Source of the DNA: Methylobacterium amylolyticum
GTDB taxonomy: Bacteria > Pseudomonadota > Alphaproteobacteria > Rhizobiales > Beijerinckiaceae
Direction: 5' to 3'
Length of the DNA: 64,000 bases
Assembly: GCF_030700245.1 (NCBI RefSeq)
Contig: NZ_JAUYZI010000006.1
Coordinates: forward strand, 122,393-186,392
Part shown: positions 31,550-41,331 of the stretch, in pieces
Layout of the letters: each line of letters opens with the position of its first letter
How positions within the stretch are numbered: the first letter of the stretch is position 1
Notes under the pieces: generated by a model
Database searches by the model: none
Seen by the model: the letters and a program-made list of their open reading frames with translations, nothing else
Told to the model about the DNA's origin: nothing
Translations under genes and position numbers: made by a program

Positions 31550-32518
31550 ATGGCAGCCGACGCCGAACTGTTGATCGACCGGCGGCGCCTGCGCCGCAGG
31601 CTGTCCCTGTGGCGGGTGCTCGGGATCGGCGGGCTGATCGTGGCGGTCGGGGCGCTGGGCTACCGCGTCCGCGCCGGGGCCGAGGGCGGCGGCTTCGCCG
31701 TGCGCCCGCAGATCGCCCGGATCTCGGTCTCGGGCTTCATCGCCGGCAGCGAGGCGACCGCCAAGCTGATGAAGCGGGTGGGCGAGTCCGACGCGGTCAA
31801 GGGCGTGGTGGTCTCGATCAACTCCCCCGGCGGCACCACCACCGGCTCGGAGGAGATCTTCCGCAACCTGCGGGCGCTGGCCGCCAAGAAGCCGCTGGTC
31901 GCCTTCGTCGACGGCACCGCGGCGTCGGGGGCCTACATCACCGCCATCGCCGCCGACCACATCGTCGCCCGCGAGACGAGCCTCGTCGGCTCGATCGGTG
32001 TGCTGTTCCAGTATCCGGACGTGTCGGGCCTGCTCGACAAGGTCGGCGTCAAGGTCGAATCGATCAAGTCCTCGCCGCTCAAGGCCGAGCCCTCGGGCTT
32101 CTCCCCGACCTCACCGGAGGCGCGGGCGGCGCTGGCCTCGGTGGTCGGCGACACCTACGCGTGGTTCAAGGGGCTCGTCGCCAGCCGCCGCGGCATGGAC
32201 GCCGCCCAGGTCGCCGTCGTCTCGGACGGGCGGGTGTTCAGCGGCCGCCAGAGCGTGCCGCTCAAGCTCGTGGACGAGCTGGGCGGCGAGCGCCAGGCGG
32301 TGGCGTGGCTGGAGACCGCCCGCGGCGTCCAGAAGGACCTGCCGGTGACCGACTGGAAGCCCCGCTCGGAGAACGACTTCTCCCTGTGGTCGGCGGCGGG
32401 CTTCGGCGCCGACCTCCTCGGCCTCGACGGTCTCGCCGCCCGCGCCCGGGCGATCGGCGCGGAGGCGGAGGCGGCGGCCCGGGGCGGCCTCCTGGTACTC
32501 TGGCGCCCGGAACCCTGA
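31550..32518 (+). CDS. sppA: Signal peptide peptidase SppA, S49 family, 322 aa
   Basis: Inner-membrane protease that degrades cleaved signal peptides. N-terminal membrane helix (about 20-40), catalytic Ser126 (DGTAASGAY), Lys178 region ([13 protein letters not shown]), and [13 protein letters not shown] as the substrate-binding loop. Short, single-domain form as in alphaproteobacteria and Bacillus, not the long E. coli type. ATG at 31550 with AAGGAA upstream. Followed by ihfB at 49 bases. Confidence 0.9.
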   Translation: MAADAELLIDRRRLRRRLSLWRVLGIGGLIVAVGALGYRVRAGAEGGGFAVRPQIARISVSGFIAGSEATAKLMKRVGESDAVKGVVVSINSPGGTTTGSEEIFRNLRALAAKKPLVAFVDGTAASGAYITAIAADHIVARETSLVGSIGVLFQYPDVSGLLDKVGVKVESIKSSPLKAEPSGFSPTSPEARAALASVVGDTYAWFKGLVASRRGMDAAQVAVVSDGRVFSGRQSVPLKLVDELGGERQAVAWLETARGVQKDLPVTDWKPRSENDFSLWSAAGFGADLLGLDGLAARARAIGAEAEAAARGGLLVLWRPEP

Positions 32519-32567
32519 TCCCGCGCCCTGCCGAGCCCCCTCCGCCCCCGGTGGAAGACGACACGCC

Positions 32568-32876
32568 ATGATCAAATCCGAGCTGGTCCTCAAGATCGCC
32601 GAGCAGAACCCGCACCTCTACCAGCGGGACGTTGAGATCCTGGTCAACGCGATCCTCGACACCATCGCCGACGCCCTGGCCCGCGGCGACCGGGTGGAGC
32701 TGCGCGGCTTCGGCGCCTTCTCGGTCAAGCGCCGCGAGGCGCGGCGCGGGCGCAACCCGCGCACGGGCGCGGCCGTTGCCGTCTCCGAGAAGGCGATCCC
32801 GGTGTTCAAGACCGGGAAGGAGATGCGCCTGCGCCTCAACGCCGCCGGGATCGGCGAGGCCTCGGCGGCCGAGTAG
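32568..32876 (+). CDS. ihfB: Integration host factor beta subunit, 102 aa
   Basis: Bends DNA as an IHF heterodimer in recombination, replication and transcription. [20 protein letters not shown] and [20 protein letters not shown] with RNPRTG (the intercalating arm) are diagnostic. The sppA-ihfB-lapA order is usual in Rhizobiales. The tyrosine integrase of the element upstream may use IHF. Confidence 0.95.
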   Translation: MIKSELVLKIAEQNPHLYQRDVEILVNAILDTIADALARGDRVELRGFGAFSVKRREARRGRNPRTGAAVAVSEKAIPVFKTGKEMRLRLNAAGIGEASAAE

Positions 32877-32910
32877 CGCATGGTCGTGTGGGACGAACGG
32901 TGACGGGAGA

Positions 32911-33285
32911 ATGTCCGCGATGATCCGGTTCCTGAAGAGCCTCGTGCTGCTGCCGATCGCCGCCCTGGTGATCCTGCTGGCTGTGGCCAACCGCGCGCCG
33001 GTGCCCCTGTCCTTCGATCCCTTCAACGGCGACGCGCCGGTCTTCAGCGTCTCCCTGCCGCTCTACGCGATCCTGTTCGGCGCGGTGGCGCTCGGCATCG
33101 TCGTCGGCGGGGTGTTCACGTGGCTCGGCCAGGGCCGGGTCCGGGCGCGCGCGCGCCACCACCGCCGCGAGGCCAGCCATTACGAGCGCGAGGCGACGCG
33201 GCTGCGCGCCTACGCCCCCGAGAGCGAGGTCCCCGGCCCCTACGTCGTCCCGGGCACCCGCGCGGCGCTGCCCGCCCCGCGCTGA
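32911..33285 (+). CDS. LapA/DUF1049-family membrane protein, 124 aa
   Basis: Two membrane helices (about 9-26 and 47-68) with the family motif NRAPVPLSFDPF between them, then a charged coiled-coil tail (RARARHHRREASHYEREATR). E. coli LapA works in lipopolysaccharide assembly control. ATG at 32911; an ATG three codons later is also possible given GGGAGA upstream. Same strand as ihfB, with a 34-base gap. Confidence 0.75.
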   Translation: MSAMIRFLKSLVLLPIAALVILLAVANRAPVPLSFDPFNGDAPVFSVSLPLYAILFGAVALGIVVGGVFTWLGQGRVRARARHHRREASHYEREATRLRAYAPESEVPGPYVVPGTRAALPAPR

Positions 33286-33294
33286 GCCCCGGCC

Positions 33295-33479
33295 TCACCC
33301 GCCGCGTCGGACCACGGAGACGAGGCCGAGGCGCTGGTTCCGTGCGATCGCGGCCTTGAGCGCGCCGAATGCGCCGGGCGGTCCTTCCGCCCCTCCCGCA
33401 ACCCCGCCTCGTGCTCGGCCTTCCAGAGATAGGCCTAGCAGAGGACGAGACCGGGGCGCGGATCGTCCGGCAGGTTCAC
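33295..33479 (-). pseudogene. Broken PemK/MazF-like toxin remnant
   Basis: Starts at GTG 33479, overlapping the stop of the antitoxin gene (GTGA), as a coupled toxin would. It reads VNLPDDPRPGLVLC, hits TAG at 33435-33437, then continues in frame AYLWKAEHEAGLREGRKDRP, like the N terminus of small growth-inhibitor (PemK-like) proteins. After that the protein core is missing. A C-terminal-like stretch (GALKAAIARNQRLGLVSVVR) appears in another frame and ends at 33295. So there is at least one stop and one deletion or frameshift. Confidence 0.55.
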
Positions 33480-33733
33480 GGCGTCGGCGCGTCCGCGTCG
33501 GCGTGCCCGGCGGGGACCTCGGCGTCGAGGATCATCGCCATCTCCTCATCGGACAGCGGACTCACCGTGCCCCCGCGCGCGAAGCCCGCCCAGAGCTCGT
33601 GGAACACCGCGGCGGAGAGGAGGTAGGCGGTCTCCCGGCCCTGACTCGTGATCTGCACCGGCTCGCGCATCGCCTGCTCGTGCCAGTGGTCGAAATCCTT
33701 CTGCAGGTCGGATGCTGCGACGCTGACGGTCAT
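33476..33733 (-). CDS. Phd/YefM-like antitoxin, 85 aa
   Basis: MTVSVAASDLQKDFDHWHEQ, AMREPVQITSQGRETAYLLS and AAVFHELWA match the Phd/YefM fold, which binds operator DNA and neutralises its toxin through the C-terminal tail (LSDEEMAMILDAEVP). ATG at 33733 with GGAGGG 4-5 bases upstream. Its partner toxin at 33295-33479 is broken, so the antitoxin appears to be a leftover. It faces trpF divergently. Confidence 0.8.
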   Translation of the reverse strand: MTVSVAASDLQKDFDHWHEQAMREPVQITSQGRETAYLLSAAVFHELWAGFARGGTVSPLSDEEMAMILDAEVPAGHADADAPTP

Positions 33734-33859
33734 GATCCCTCCGGGGTCGGCCCGATGCGGAAGGCCGCGGGACGCGGCGACGCGCCGCCGGCCCGCCATT
33801 GTAACCCGGCCCGTTCCGGCGCACATCCGGCCCGCACGCGTCCCGATCGTCACCGACCG

Positions 33860-34534
33860 ATGCCCGAGATCAAGATCTGCGGCCTGAGCACCCCCGAGAC
33901 CCTCGACGCGGCCCTGGCGGCCGGCGCCGACTGGATCGGGCTCGTGCACTTCCCCCGCAGCCCGCGCCACGTCGGGCTGGAGACCGCCCGCGCCCTGGCG
34001 CGGCGGGCGGGGACCCGCGCCGGCCGCGTCCTGCTGCTGGTCGATCCCGACGACGCGACCCTCGACGCCGCGGTCGCGGCGGCCGATCCGGACCTGATCC
34101 AGCTCCACGGCCGGGAGAGCCCGGAGCGGGTCGCCGCGATCCGCGCGCGCGCCGGGCGGCCGGTGATGAAGGCGCTCGGCGTCGCGGTCCGGGCCGACCT
34201 CGACGGGGTGGCGGCCTACGCGGCGGTCGCCGACCGCCTGCTGCTCGATGCCAAGGCGCCCCCCGGCGCGGCGCTGCCCGGCGGCAACGGCGTCGCCTTC
34301 GACTGGGCGCTGCTGGCGGGCGTCGCCCTGCCGCCCGGCTGGATGCTGTCGGGCGGCCTGTCGCCCGAGACCGTGGCCGAGGCGGTCGCGCGCACCGGCG
34401 CCCGGGCGGTCGACGTGTCCTCGGGCGTCGAGTCGGCGCCCGGCGTGAAGGACCCGGTTCGGATCGCCGCCTTCGTCGCGCGGCTGCGGGCCGGCGCATC
34501 CGCCCCATTGTCGGGCACCGCCCCCGCGGTCTAA
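33860..34534 (+). CDS. trpF: Phosphoribosylanthranilate isomerase, 224 aa
   Basis: Third step of tryptophan biosynthesis from anthranilate. (beta/alpha)8 barrel with catalytic Cys in KICGLSTPE (Cys7) and Asp in [37 protein letters not shown] and [14 protein letters not shown] form the phosphate sites. ATG at 33860; the much longer upstream frame is spurious. trpB follows after 82 bases. Confidence 0.95.
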   Translation: MPEIKICGLSTPETLDAALAAGADWIGLVHFPRSPRHVGLETARALARRAGTRAGRVLLLVDPDDATLDAAVAAADPDLIQLHGRESPERVAAIRARAGRPVMKALGVAVRADLDGVAAYAAVADRLLLDAKAPPGAALPGGNGVAFDWALLAGVALPPGWMLSGGLSPETVAEAVARTGARAVDVSSGVESAPGVKDPVRIAAFVARLRAGASAPLSGTAPAV

Positions 34535-34616
34535 GCACCGGCCGAATCGGATCCGCCGGGAGCGGACCGCGCGTGCCCGGCCGAGGCCGGCGCGCCGACA
34601 CAGCAGGACGACGCCC

Positions 34617-35858
<1,242 letters not shown>

Positions 35859-35871
35859 ACCCGCGCGGGCG

Positions 35872-36279
35872 TCACCCCTCCGCGGCGATCTTGTCGCGCG
35901 CCGCGGAGGCCAGGAAGGCGGATCGTGTCAGGCCCCGTGCCCGGGCGGCCGCGTCGACCTCTTCCAGCAGCGCGGCGTCGAGCGAGACGTTGACGCGGAT
36001 GGGACGCCCGGACTCGAGCAGGAGCGGGACCACGCCGAGGGTCGCCTCGACGAGGTCGTCGGCGAGAGCGGGATCGGCCCGCAGCGCATCCGGTCCCCGC
36101 GGTACGGGGGGCTCGAACCCCGCGGCCACGCGATCGGCCATCCATTCGCTGAGTGCGGCGGCCGCGTTCGTCAGCGCCTCGTCGAGCGTGGCGCCCATGG
36201 CGGTGCAGCCGGGGCAGTCCGGGAAGGCCGCTCCGTAAGCGCCTGCACGCCCATCGATCAGCACGGTGTAGCGCGCCAT
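35872..36279 (-). CDS. HicB-family antitoxin-like protein, 135 aa
   Basis: N-terminal HicB domain (ARYTVLIDGRAGAYGAAFPD, CPGCTAMGATLDEALTNAAA) with a partial RNase-H-like fold and a C-terminal ribbon-helix-helix (IRVNVSLDAALLEEVDAAAR, GLTRSAFLASAARD). In complete systems it blocks the HicA RNase and represses the operon. No complete hicA is seen upstream or downstream. It lies tail-to-tail with trpB. Confidence 0.8.
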   Translation of the reverse strand: MARYTVLIDGRAGAYGAAFPDCPGCTAMGATLDEALTNAAAALSEWMADRVAAGFEPPVPRGPDALRADPALADDLVEATLGVVPLLLESGRPIRVNVSLDAALLEEVDAAARARGLTRSAFLASAARDKIAAEG

Positions 36280-36341
36280 CGTCTCGTCCTCGGATCCAGC
36301 CCGCTGCCCTGGCGATGGTGCGCGCGACGCCGGGCGAGAGC

Positions 36342-36947
36342 TCACCGCACCGTCACCTGATCCTTGATCCGCTCGTAGACGGAGCGGCTGAGCACGCGCT
36401 TCGTCAGGAGCTGGTCCACGGAGGCGTAGGGCCGCTTGGCGGTGATCGCCCGGCCGATGGCGCCGCCGCCCTGGAGGCGGTTGAGGTCGGCCACCGAGGC
36501 GGTGTTGAGGTCGACGAGCGCCACCGCCCGCGGCGGCGCCGTCTCCTCGGCCTGCTCCAGCTCCGCCTCGCCCCGCGGGACGGGCGTCGGCGACGGCGTC
36601 TCCGGGAAGGCGAGGGCGTCCCGCGGCATCTGCAGCGGCGGCGCGGCCTCGGGCCGCGGGGCCGGTTGCGGCTGGGCAGGGGGCTGGGCAGGAGGCTGCG
36701 GCTGCGGCTGCGGGGCCGCCTGCGGCGGGGCGGCCGCTTGCGGCGCCGCGGCCGGTGGGGCAGGGGGGACGGGCGCGCCCGGGCTCTCCGCGGCCGGCGG
36801 TTCCGCCACCGGGCTCGGCGGGGCGGCCGGCAGCAGGTACTGCGCCAGCGCGGCCAGGACGCCCGCCACGAGCAGCAGCACCGAGATGCGCAGGATGGCA
36901 GGGCCGCTGAGCAAGGATCCCCCGAAAACAGTCTTGAGCGCCGTCAC
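36342..36947 (-). CDS. ComEA-like helix-hairpin-helix protein with Pro-rich linker, 201 aa
   Basis: N-terminal membrane helix (about 16-42), then a roughly 90-residue Pro/Ala-rich linker with PQ repeats, and a C-terminal HhH DNA-binding domain (VDLNTASVADLNRLQGGGAI, AITAKRPYASVDQLLTKRVL). ComEA proteins hold incoming DNA in the periplasm during transformation. Membrane anchoring and the HhH at the far end fit such a role. No other competence genes are near. The stop overlaps the region just upstream of hicB. Confidence 0.7.
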   Translation of the reverse strand: MTALKTVFGGSLLSGPAILRISVLLLVAGVLAALAQYLLPAAPPSPVAEPPAAESPGAPVPPAPPAAAPQAAAPPQAAPQPQPQPPAQPPAQPQPAPRPEAAPPLQMPRDALAFPETPSPTPVPRGEAELEQAEETAPPRAVALVDLNTASVADLNRLQGGGAIGRAITAKRPYASVDQLLTKRVLSRSVYERIKDQVTVR

Positions 36948-37046
36948 GTTACGCGCCCGGCCCGGATCGGCAATCGGGCAATCGCGATCGGGAGGCGCTC
37001 GGCGCCGATCGTCAACAGCCGATCACCGCCCGGGACGCGCGGCGCG

Positions 37047-38909
37047 GTGAGGCCGCCGCGGGACCGCGGGGCGGGCGCGGCGCGGCTCGGGGCGCTGCGC
37101 CGGCTGCCGGCGCTGTTCCGCGAGATCGCGGCCGCCAGCCCGGGCCTGCTCGCCGCGAGCCTCGGCCTGCGCCTCGTGGCCGCCTTGCTGCCGGTGGCGA
37201 GCCTCTACCTCGCCAAGCTGATCCTCGACGGGATCGTCGCCGAGCACGCCCGGCCGGTCGCCGCGGACGGGCCGGCGGGCGGGCTCGCGGCGTGGCTCGC
37301 CGACCCGGCCCGCGCGCGTCTGGCGTGGCTGGTGGCGGCCGAACTCGGCCTCGCGCTCGCCTCCGACCTGACCGGGCGGCTGGCGAACCTCGCCGAGACC
37401 CTGATCGGCGACCTCTACGCCAACGCCGCCTCGCTCCGGCTGATGCGGCACGCCGCCACCCTCGACCTCGCGCAGTTCGAGGACAGCGCCCAGCAGGACC
37501 GGCTGGAGCGGGCGCGGCGGCAGGTGAGCGGCCGCACCGGCCTCGTCGGCGCGGTGTTCGGGCAGGCGCAGGCCGCGATCACCCTGGCGACGCTGGTGGC
37601 GGGGGTCGCCGCCTTCACCCCGTGGCTGGTGCCGCTGGTCGCCCTGGCGCTGGTGCCCGCGGTGCTCAACGAGTGGCACTTCACCCGGGCGGGCTACCGC
37701 CTCGCCTGGATCCGCTCGCCCGAGCGGCGGCGGATCGACTACCTGCGCTACCTCGGCGCCGGCGTCGAGACGGCCAAGGAGGTGAAGCTGTTCGGGCTCG
37801 CGGGCTACCTCGCCGGGCTCTACGGGCAGCTCGCCGGGCGGCTCGCGGCCGAGAACCGCGACCTCGCGGTCGCCCGCGCCGGCTGGGGCTTCGCCTTCGC
37901 GAGCCTGGGCACGCTCGCCTACTACGCCGCCTACGCGGTGATCGTCTGGCGCACCCTGACCGGCCAGTTCTCGATCGGCGACCTCGCCTTCCTCGCCGGC
38001 GCGTTCCAGCGCCTGCGCGGCGGCCTGGAGGGGCTGCTGCTCGGCCTCACCCAGATCACCGCCCAGGCCCAGTACCTCGACGACTTCTTCTCGTTCTTCG
38101 AGATCCGGCCGACCATCCGCTCCCCCGAGCGGCCGGTGCCGGTGCCGAGCCCGATCCGCGAGGGCCTCGTGTTCGAGGATGTCGGCTACCGCTACCCCGG
38201 CTCCGAGCGCTGGGCCCTGCGCGGCCTGTCCTTCGCGGTGCGGGCGGGGGAGACCGTGGCGCTGGTCGGCGCCAACGGCGCGGGCAAGACCACGATCGTC
38301 AAGCTGATGACCCGGCTCTACGACCCCGACGAGGGCCGGGTGCTGCTCGACGGCCGGCCGCTCCAGGACTACGCGCTGGAGGACCTGCGCGCGCGGATCG
38401 GCGCGATCTTCCAGGACTTCGTGCGCTTCGACCTGACCGCGGGGGAGAACGTCGCGGTCGGCCGGGTCGAGGCCGCGGACGACGCGGAGCGGATCGCCGG
38501 GGCCGCCGCGCACGGCCTCGCGGCGCCGGTGATCGCGGCCCTGCCGCTGGGCTACGGGCAGCCGCTCGGCAAGCGCTTCGAGGGTGGCGTCGACCTCTCC
38601 GGGGGCGAGTGGCAGAAGGTCGCCCTGTCCCGCGCCTACATGCGCGCGGCCGAGATCCTGATCCTCGACGAGCCGACCGCGGCGCTGGACGCCCGGGCCG
38701 AGCAGGCGGTGTTCGCCCGCTTTCGGGCCCTGTCGGCCGGGCGCACCGCCGTGCTGATCTCGCACCGCTTCTCCACGGTCCGCATCGCCGACCGCATCGT
38801 CGTGCTGGAGGGCGGGCGGGTGCTGGAAGAGGGGAACCACGCCGCGCTGATGGCGCTGGGCGGGCGCTACGCCGAACTGTTCTCGCTTCAGGCGGAGGGG
38901 TATCGGTGA
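37047..38909 (+). CDS. ABC transporter with fused membrane and ATPase domains, 620 aa
   Basis: Half-size ABC exporter of the type-I fold. Membrane domain (about 30-330) with six hydrophobic stretches, ATPase with Walker A GANGAGKTT, Q-loop IFQDFVRFD, signature DLSGGEWQKVALSR, Walker B ILILDEPTAALD and H-loop LISHRFSTV. Substrate not readable. Closest in layout to lipid or peptide exporters. GTG at 37047 is my best start but the exact one is uncertain; the frame is open far upstream. Confidence 0.85.
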   Translation: MRPPRDRGAGAARLGALRRLPALFREIAAASPGLLAASLGLRLVAALLPVASLYLAKLILDGIVAEHARPVAADGPAGGLAAWLADPARARLAWLVAAELGLALASDLTGRLANLAETLIGDLYANAASLRLMRHAATLDLAQFEDSAQQDRLERARRQVSGRTGLVGAVFGQAQAAITLATLVAGVAAFTPWLVPLVALALVPAVLNEWHFTRAGYRLAWIRSPERRRIDYLRYLGAGVETAKEVKLFGLAGYLAGLYGQLAGRLAAENRDLAVARAGWGFAFASLGTLAYYAAYAVIVWRTLTGQFSIGDLAFLAGAFQRLRGGLEGLLLGLTQITAQAQYLDDFFSFFEIRPTIRSPERPVPVPSPIREGLVFEDVGYRYPGSERWALRGLSFAVRAGETVALVGANGAGKTTIVKLMTRLYDPDEGRVLLDGRPLQDYALEDLRARIGAIFQDFVRFDLTAGENVAVGRVEAADDAERIAGAAAHGLAAPVIAALPLGYGQPLGKRFEGGVDLSGGEWQKVALSRAYMRAAEILILDEPTAALDARAEQAVFARFRALSAGRTAVLISHRFSTVRIADRIVVLEGGRVLEEGNHAALMALGGRYAELFSLQAEGYR

Positions 38910-38932
38910 CGGCGAGGCGCGAAGGGCGGACC

Positions 38933-39229
38933 TCACGTCCGATCGAACAGCCGCGCGGAGTCGCGGGCACCGTGCAGCACGCGGACGACCGCGACCGTGT
39001 CACCCGCGTGGGTGAAATAGATCAGATAGCGCCCATGCCGTGCGACGCGGAGGTTCGGTGCCAAGTCGGGCCGTGCCGGAAAGCTGGCGGGCCGGACGGC
39101 CACCTGCCGGACGATGACAGCCTCGATCTCCGCGACGAACGAGCGGGCGCGCACAGGATTGTCCGAGGCGATGAAGTCGCCGATCTCGATGAGATCGGCG
39201 CGCGCCGCCGGGAGGATGGCCAGGGCCAT
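38933..39229 (-). CDS. parE: ParE-family toxin, 98 aa
   Basis: RelE/ParE fold: AILPAARADLIEIGDFIASD, NPVRARSFVAEIEAVIV, NLRVARHGRYLIYFTHAGDT, AVVRVLHGARD. ParE toxins poison gyrase. It follows the ParD-type gene after a 58-base gap, longer than usual, that contains three tandem 14-base units each ending in ATG. I use the last ATG (39229). The first two ATGs would give three-codon peptides (Met-Ala-Asn-stop). Confidence 0.85.
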   Translation of the reverse strand: MALAILPAARADLIEIGDFIASDNPVRARSFVAEIEAVIVRQVAVRPASFPARPDLAPNLRVARHGRYLIYFTHAGDTVAVVRVLHGARDSARLFDRT

Positions 39230-39268
39230 GCTCAGTTCGCCATGCTCAGTTCGCCATGCTGAGTTCGC
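39225..39268 (-). repeat. 14-bp tandem repeat at the parE start
   Basis: Read on the reverse strand: GCGAACTCAGCATG, then GCGAACTGAGCATG twice. The three ATGs are 14 bases apart and so in three different frames. Only the last opens the parE gene. Confidence 0.8.
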
Positions 39269-39287
39269 TATCCTCGGCCGGCCTTGC

Positions 39288-39551
39288 TCAGCTCTTGGCG
39301 GAATAGCGGGCGCGCAGTTCGGCGAAAACGTCTTCCGCCGGAAGCGCCGGACCGCTGTCGAGGCCGGCCTGGATTGCAGCCCGCAGGTCGTCCCGTTCTC
39401 GCCGCTCGGCGTCGTTGGCGCGGACCCAGGCCCGCAAAGCCTCGCGGACGACCTCGCTCGTCGACGCGTAAGTCCCTGCCGCCACGGCATCGCGGACAGC
39501 CGCGGCCATCTCGGCCGGCACGGTGACGGTCATGCGCTCGATCGTGGACAT
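39288..39551 (-). CDS. parD: ParD-family antitoxin, 87 aa
   Basis: Ribbon-helix-helix DNA-binding start (RMTVTVPAEMAAAVRDAVAA, GTYASTSEVVREALRAWVRA) and a C-terminal toxin-binding helix (DDLRAAIQAGLDSGPALPAE, VFAELRARYSAK). Matches the CopG/ParD-like antitoxin type. ATG at 39551. Forms a parDE module with the following gene. Confidence 0.9.
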   Translation of the reverse strand: MSTIERMTVTVPAEMAAAVRDAVAAGTYASTSEVVREALRAWVRANDAERRERDDLRAAIQAGLDSGPALPAEDVFAELRARYSAKS

Positions 39552-39650
39552 GCGGCGGCCTCACATTTCTCTCAACCCTAACACGCACCGCCGCCGACGG
39601 CAGGGGATGGTCCGGGTGTGGGACTCTCGCGGGGCGTATCGCCGCGCGGA

Positions 39651-40412
39651 TCAGCCTTGCCCCCGCGCCGCGCCCCAATCCGGGTAGGCGTGGACGCGGT
39701 GGATCAGGCGGCGGTGGCGGGCCGCCTCGCCGAAGGGAGCGATCTCCCAGTCCCAGGCCGCCGCGGGGGCGGGGAGGGGGACGCCGTGCAGCAGGTCGAG
39801 GGTGTCGGTGACCCGGCCCGCGCGGTCCTCCTCCCGCTGCACCGTGTCGGTGATCAGGCAGACCCGGGCGCCTCGCGCCGCGACGGCGTCGAGGGCGGCG
39901 AGATGGGCCGCGACGATGTCGGACCCGAGGCGCGGCGGCGCCTCGCCCCCGCGCGCCTCGTAGGCGTCCACCGGCAGGATCGGCAATTGCGACAGGAGGT
40001 TGGCCGAGACCACGAGGTCGGCCCCGGCGCAGGCCGCGCGCAGGACCTCGTCCGCGAGGCCGGCGCTGATCTCGGCGGTGGCCAGCACGACGTTCGGGTG
40101 GGCCCAGACCGCGATGCGGGTCGGCCAGGGATGGACGGCGTCGACGAGGTGCACCGCGTCGAAGGCGGCGGCCAGCGCGTGCAGCGGCACGTCGTCGAGC
40201 AGGCCGGAGCCCAGCACCACCGCGAGGCGCCGCCGCCCGCAGGCGGCGACCGCCCCGGTCACCGCCGCCCGGGCGCGGGCGAGGTGCGGCGCCCAGGCCC
40301 CCCGGCAGCGGCGGGCGCGGGCGTGCAGCAGCCCGCTCTCGCGCACGTAGCCGCGGCGGCGCAGGCGCAGCGGCGCGGGGTTCAGCAGCGACAGGATCCA
40401 GGCGACGAGCAT
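39651..40412 (-). CDS. Conserved hypothetical protein, methyltransferase-like, 253 aa
   Basis: Opens with a hydrophobic helix (AWILSLLNPAPLRL), then RRLAVVLGSGLLDDVPLHAL, FDAVHLVDAVHPWPTRI, VVSANLLSQLPILPVDAYEA and VCLITDTVQREEDR. The order (glycine turn, acidic loop, NLLSQLP motif) is Rossmann-like and recalls SAM methyltransferases, but key residues are not certain. The protein looks conserved in Rhizobiales (inference). ATG at 40412. Confidence 0.55.
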   Translation of the reverse strand: MLVAWILSLLNPAPLRLRRRGYVRESGLLHARARRCRGAWAPHLARARAAVTGAVAACGRRRLAVVLGSGLLDDVPLHALAAAFDAVHLVDAVHPWPTRIAVWAHPNVVLATAEISAGLADEVLRAACAGADLVVSANLLSQLPILPVDAYEARGGEAPPRLGSDIVAAHLAALDAVAARGARVCLITDTVQREEDRAGRVTDTLDLLHGVPLPAPAAAWDWEIAPFGEAARHRRLIHRVHAYPDWGAARGQG

Positions 40413-40535
40413 CAGGACGCCAGCGCGCGCAGGTTCCCGTCCGGTGACGCGGCCGGCGCGGGCGGCGAAACCCGTGCCACCGCGCTCACGGCTCGACCGG
40501 GCCTCTGGCCGGACCTTCGGAACACGGCGCGCCGC
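40413..40535. other. Short gap, no gene
   Basis: About 120 bp of G+C-rich sequence without a visible gene. Confidence 0.3.
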
Positions 40536-40727
40536 TCAAGCGCCCGCGCGGCGCCTCGCGCGCGGTTCGCCATGATCCGCCACGGCCGTGTCGCCGCCGG
40601 GCACGGACGGTGCGGCGCGCCCGTGCACGGCCGCCTTGACCGCCGGATCCTTCAGCGCGGCGCGCAGGTGGGCCTTGGTCCGCGCCTCGGCCGTCTCCGC
40701 CAGGGCGATCAGATCTTCGCGCGTCAT
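40536..40727 (-). CDS. Small hypothetical protein, 63 aa
   Basis: Helical N terminus (TREDLIALAETAEARTKAHL, RAALKDPAVKAAVH) followed by an Arg-rich end. Starts at ATG 40727, which overlaps the stop of the gene upstream (ATGA), so it is translated from the same mRNA. Family unknown. Confidence 0.5.
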   Translation of the reverse strand: MTREDLIALAETAEARTKAHLRAALKDPAVKAAVHGRAAPSVPGGDTAVADHGEPRARRRAGA

Positions 40728-41263
40728 GGCCTCACCCTCGCGGCGGCAGGATCGGAACCGCCGGCGGACCTGTCAACCGGCACCGGCGCGGCGCGGACAG
40801 CATGCCACGCCCGGCGGCCGAGCGGCAGCCGGCTCGAGCTGACCGTGTAGCCGCAGCCCTCGACCGCGCGGCGGATGGCGGCGAACTTGAGCAGTGCCTT
40901 CTTCGGCGGCCGCTCGTCGTGCGTGAACCATCGGAACTCCGGCGGCGCGACGCGCGCGAGAAGCTGTCCCAGGCCGAGCAGGACGGCATCCATGACGGCC
41001 CGCCGGTCGGAGACGTCCGTGATGAAGCCCGTGTCCTTCCCGCTCCAGAACAGGCGCTCGCCACCGGTCGAGCCGTCGGCCTCGACGATGTGGAAGTAGA
41101 GTTCGGATCCGCCGCCGGGCAGGCTGTCGAGACCGACGACCGCGGCGTAGGACACGGGCTCGGCATCGTCGCGGCCGATCTCGAAGATCGCGAGACCGGA
41201 GATGCCGGACCGAACCCGCTCCGTCCTGAAACCTCCGCGCGCGACGGTGCAGATGAAGACCAC
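40724..41263 (-). CDS. Hypothetical protein, 179 aa
   Basis: Starts with GTG at 41263 (VVFICTVARGGFRTERVRSG). It has a beta-rich first half (AAVVGLDSLPGGGSELYFHI, ERLFWSGKDTGFITDVSDR) and a helical second half (VMDAVLLGLGQLLARVAPPE, LKFAAIRRAVEGCGYTV). Not recognised. The overlap with the 63-residue gene suggests they work together. Confidence 0.5.
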   Translation of the reverse strand: MVFICTVARGGFRTERVRSGISGLAIFEIGRDDAEPVSYAAVVGLDSLPGGGSELYFHIVEADGSTGGERLFWSGKDTGFITDVSDRRAVMDAVLLGLGQLLARVAPPEFRWFTHDERPPKKALLKFAAIRRAVEGCGYTVSSSRLPLGRRAWHAVRAAPVPVDRSAGGSDPAAARVRP

Positions 41264-41331
41264 GGCTCACCGGCCCTCGTCTCGCGCCGCATTGTATCGC
41301 GCCGCTTTGCGCGGAGGAGGCCCGGATGGCC

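Noticed and set aside
33356..33859. Upstream extension of the trpF frame
   Set aside because: TrpF homology begins at Met at 33860; the extension is antisense to the antitoxin gene.
36280..36343. hicA remnant upstream of hicB
   Set aside because: ELSPGVARTIARAAGW resembles a HicA end, but only about 20 codons exist and the upstream part is occupied by the ComEA-like gene. The match is too short to call.
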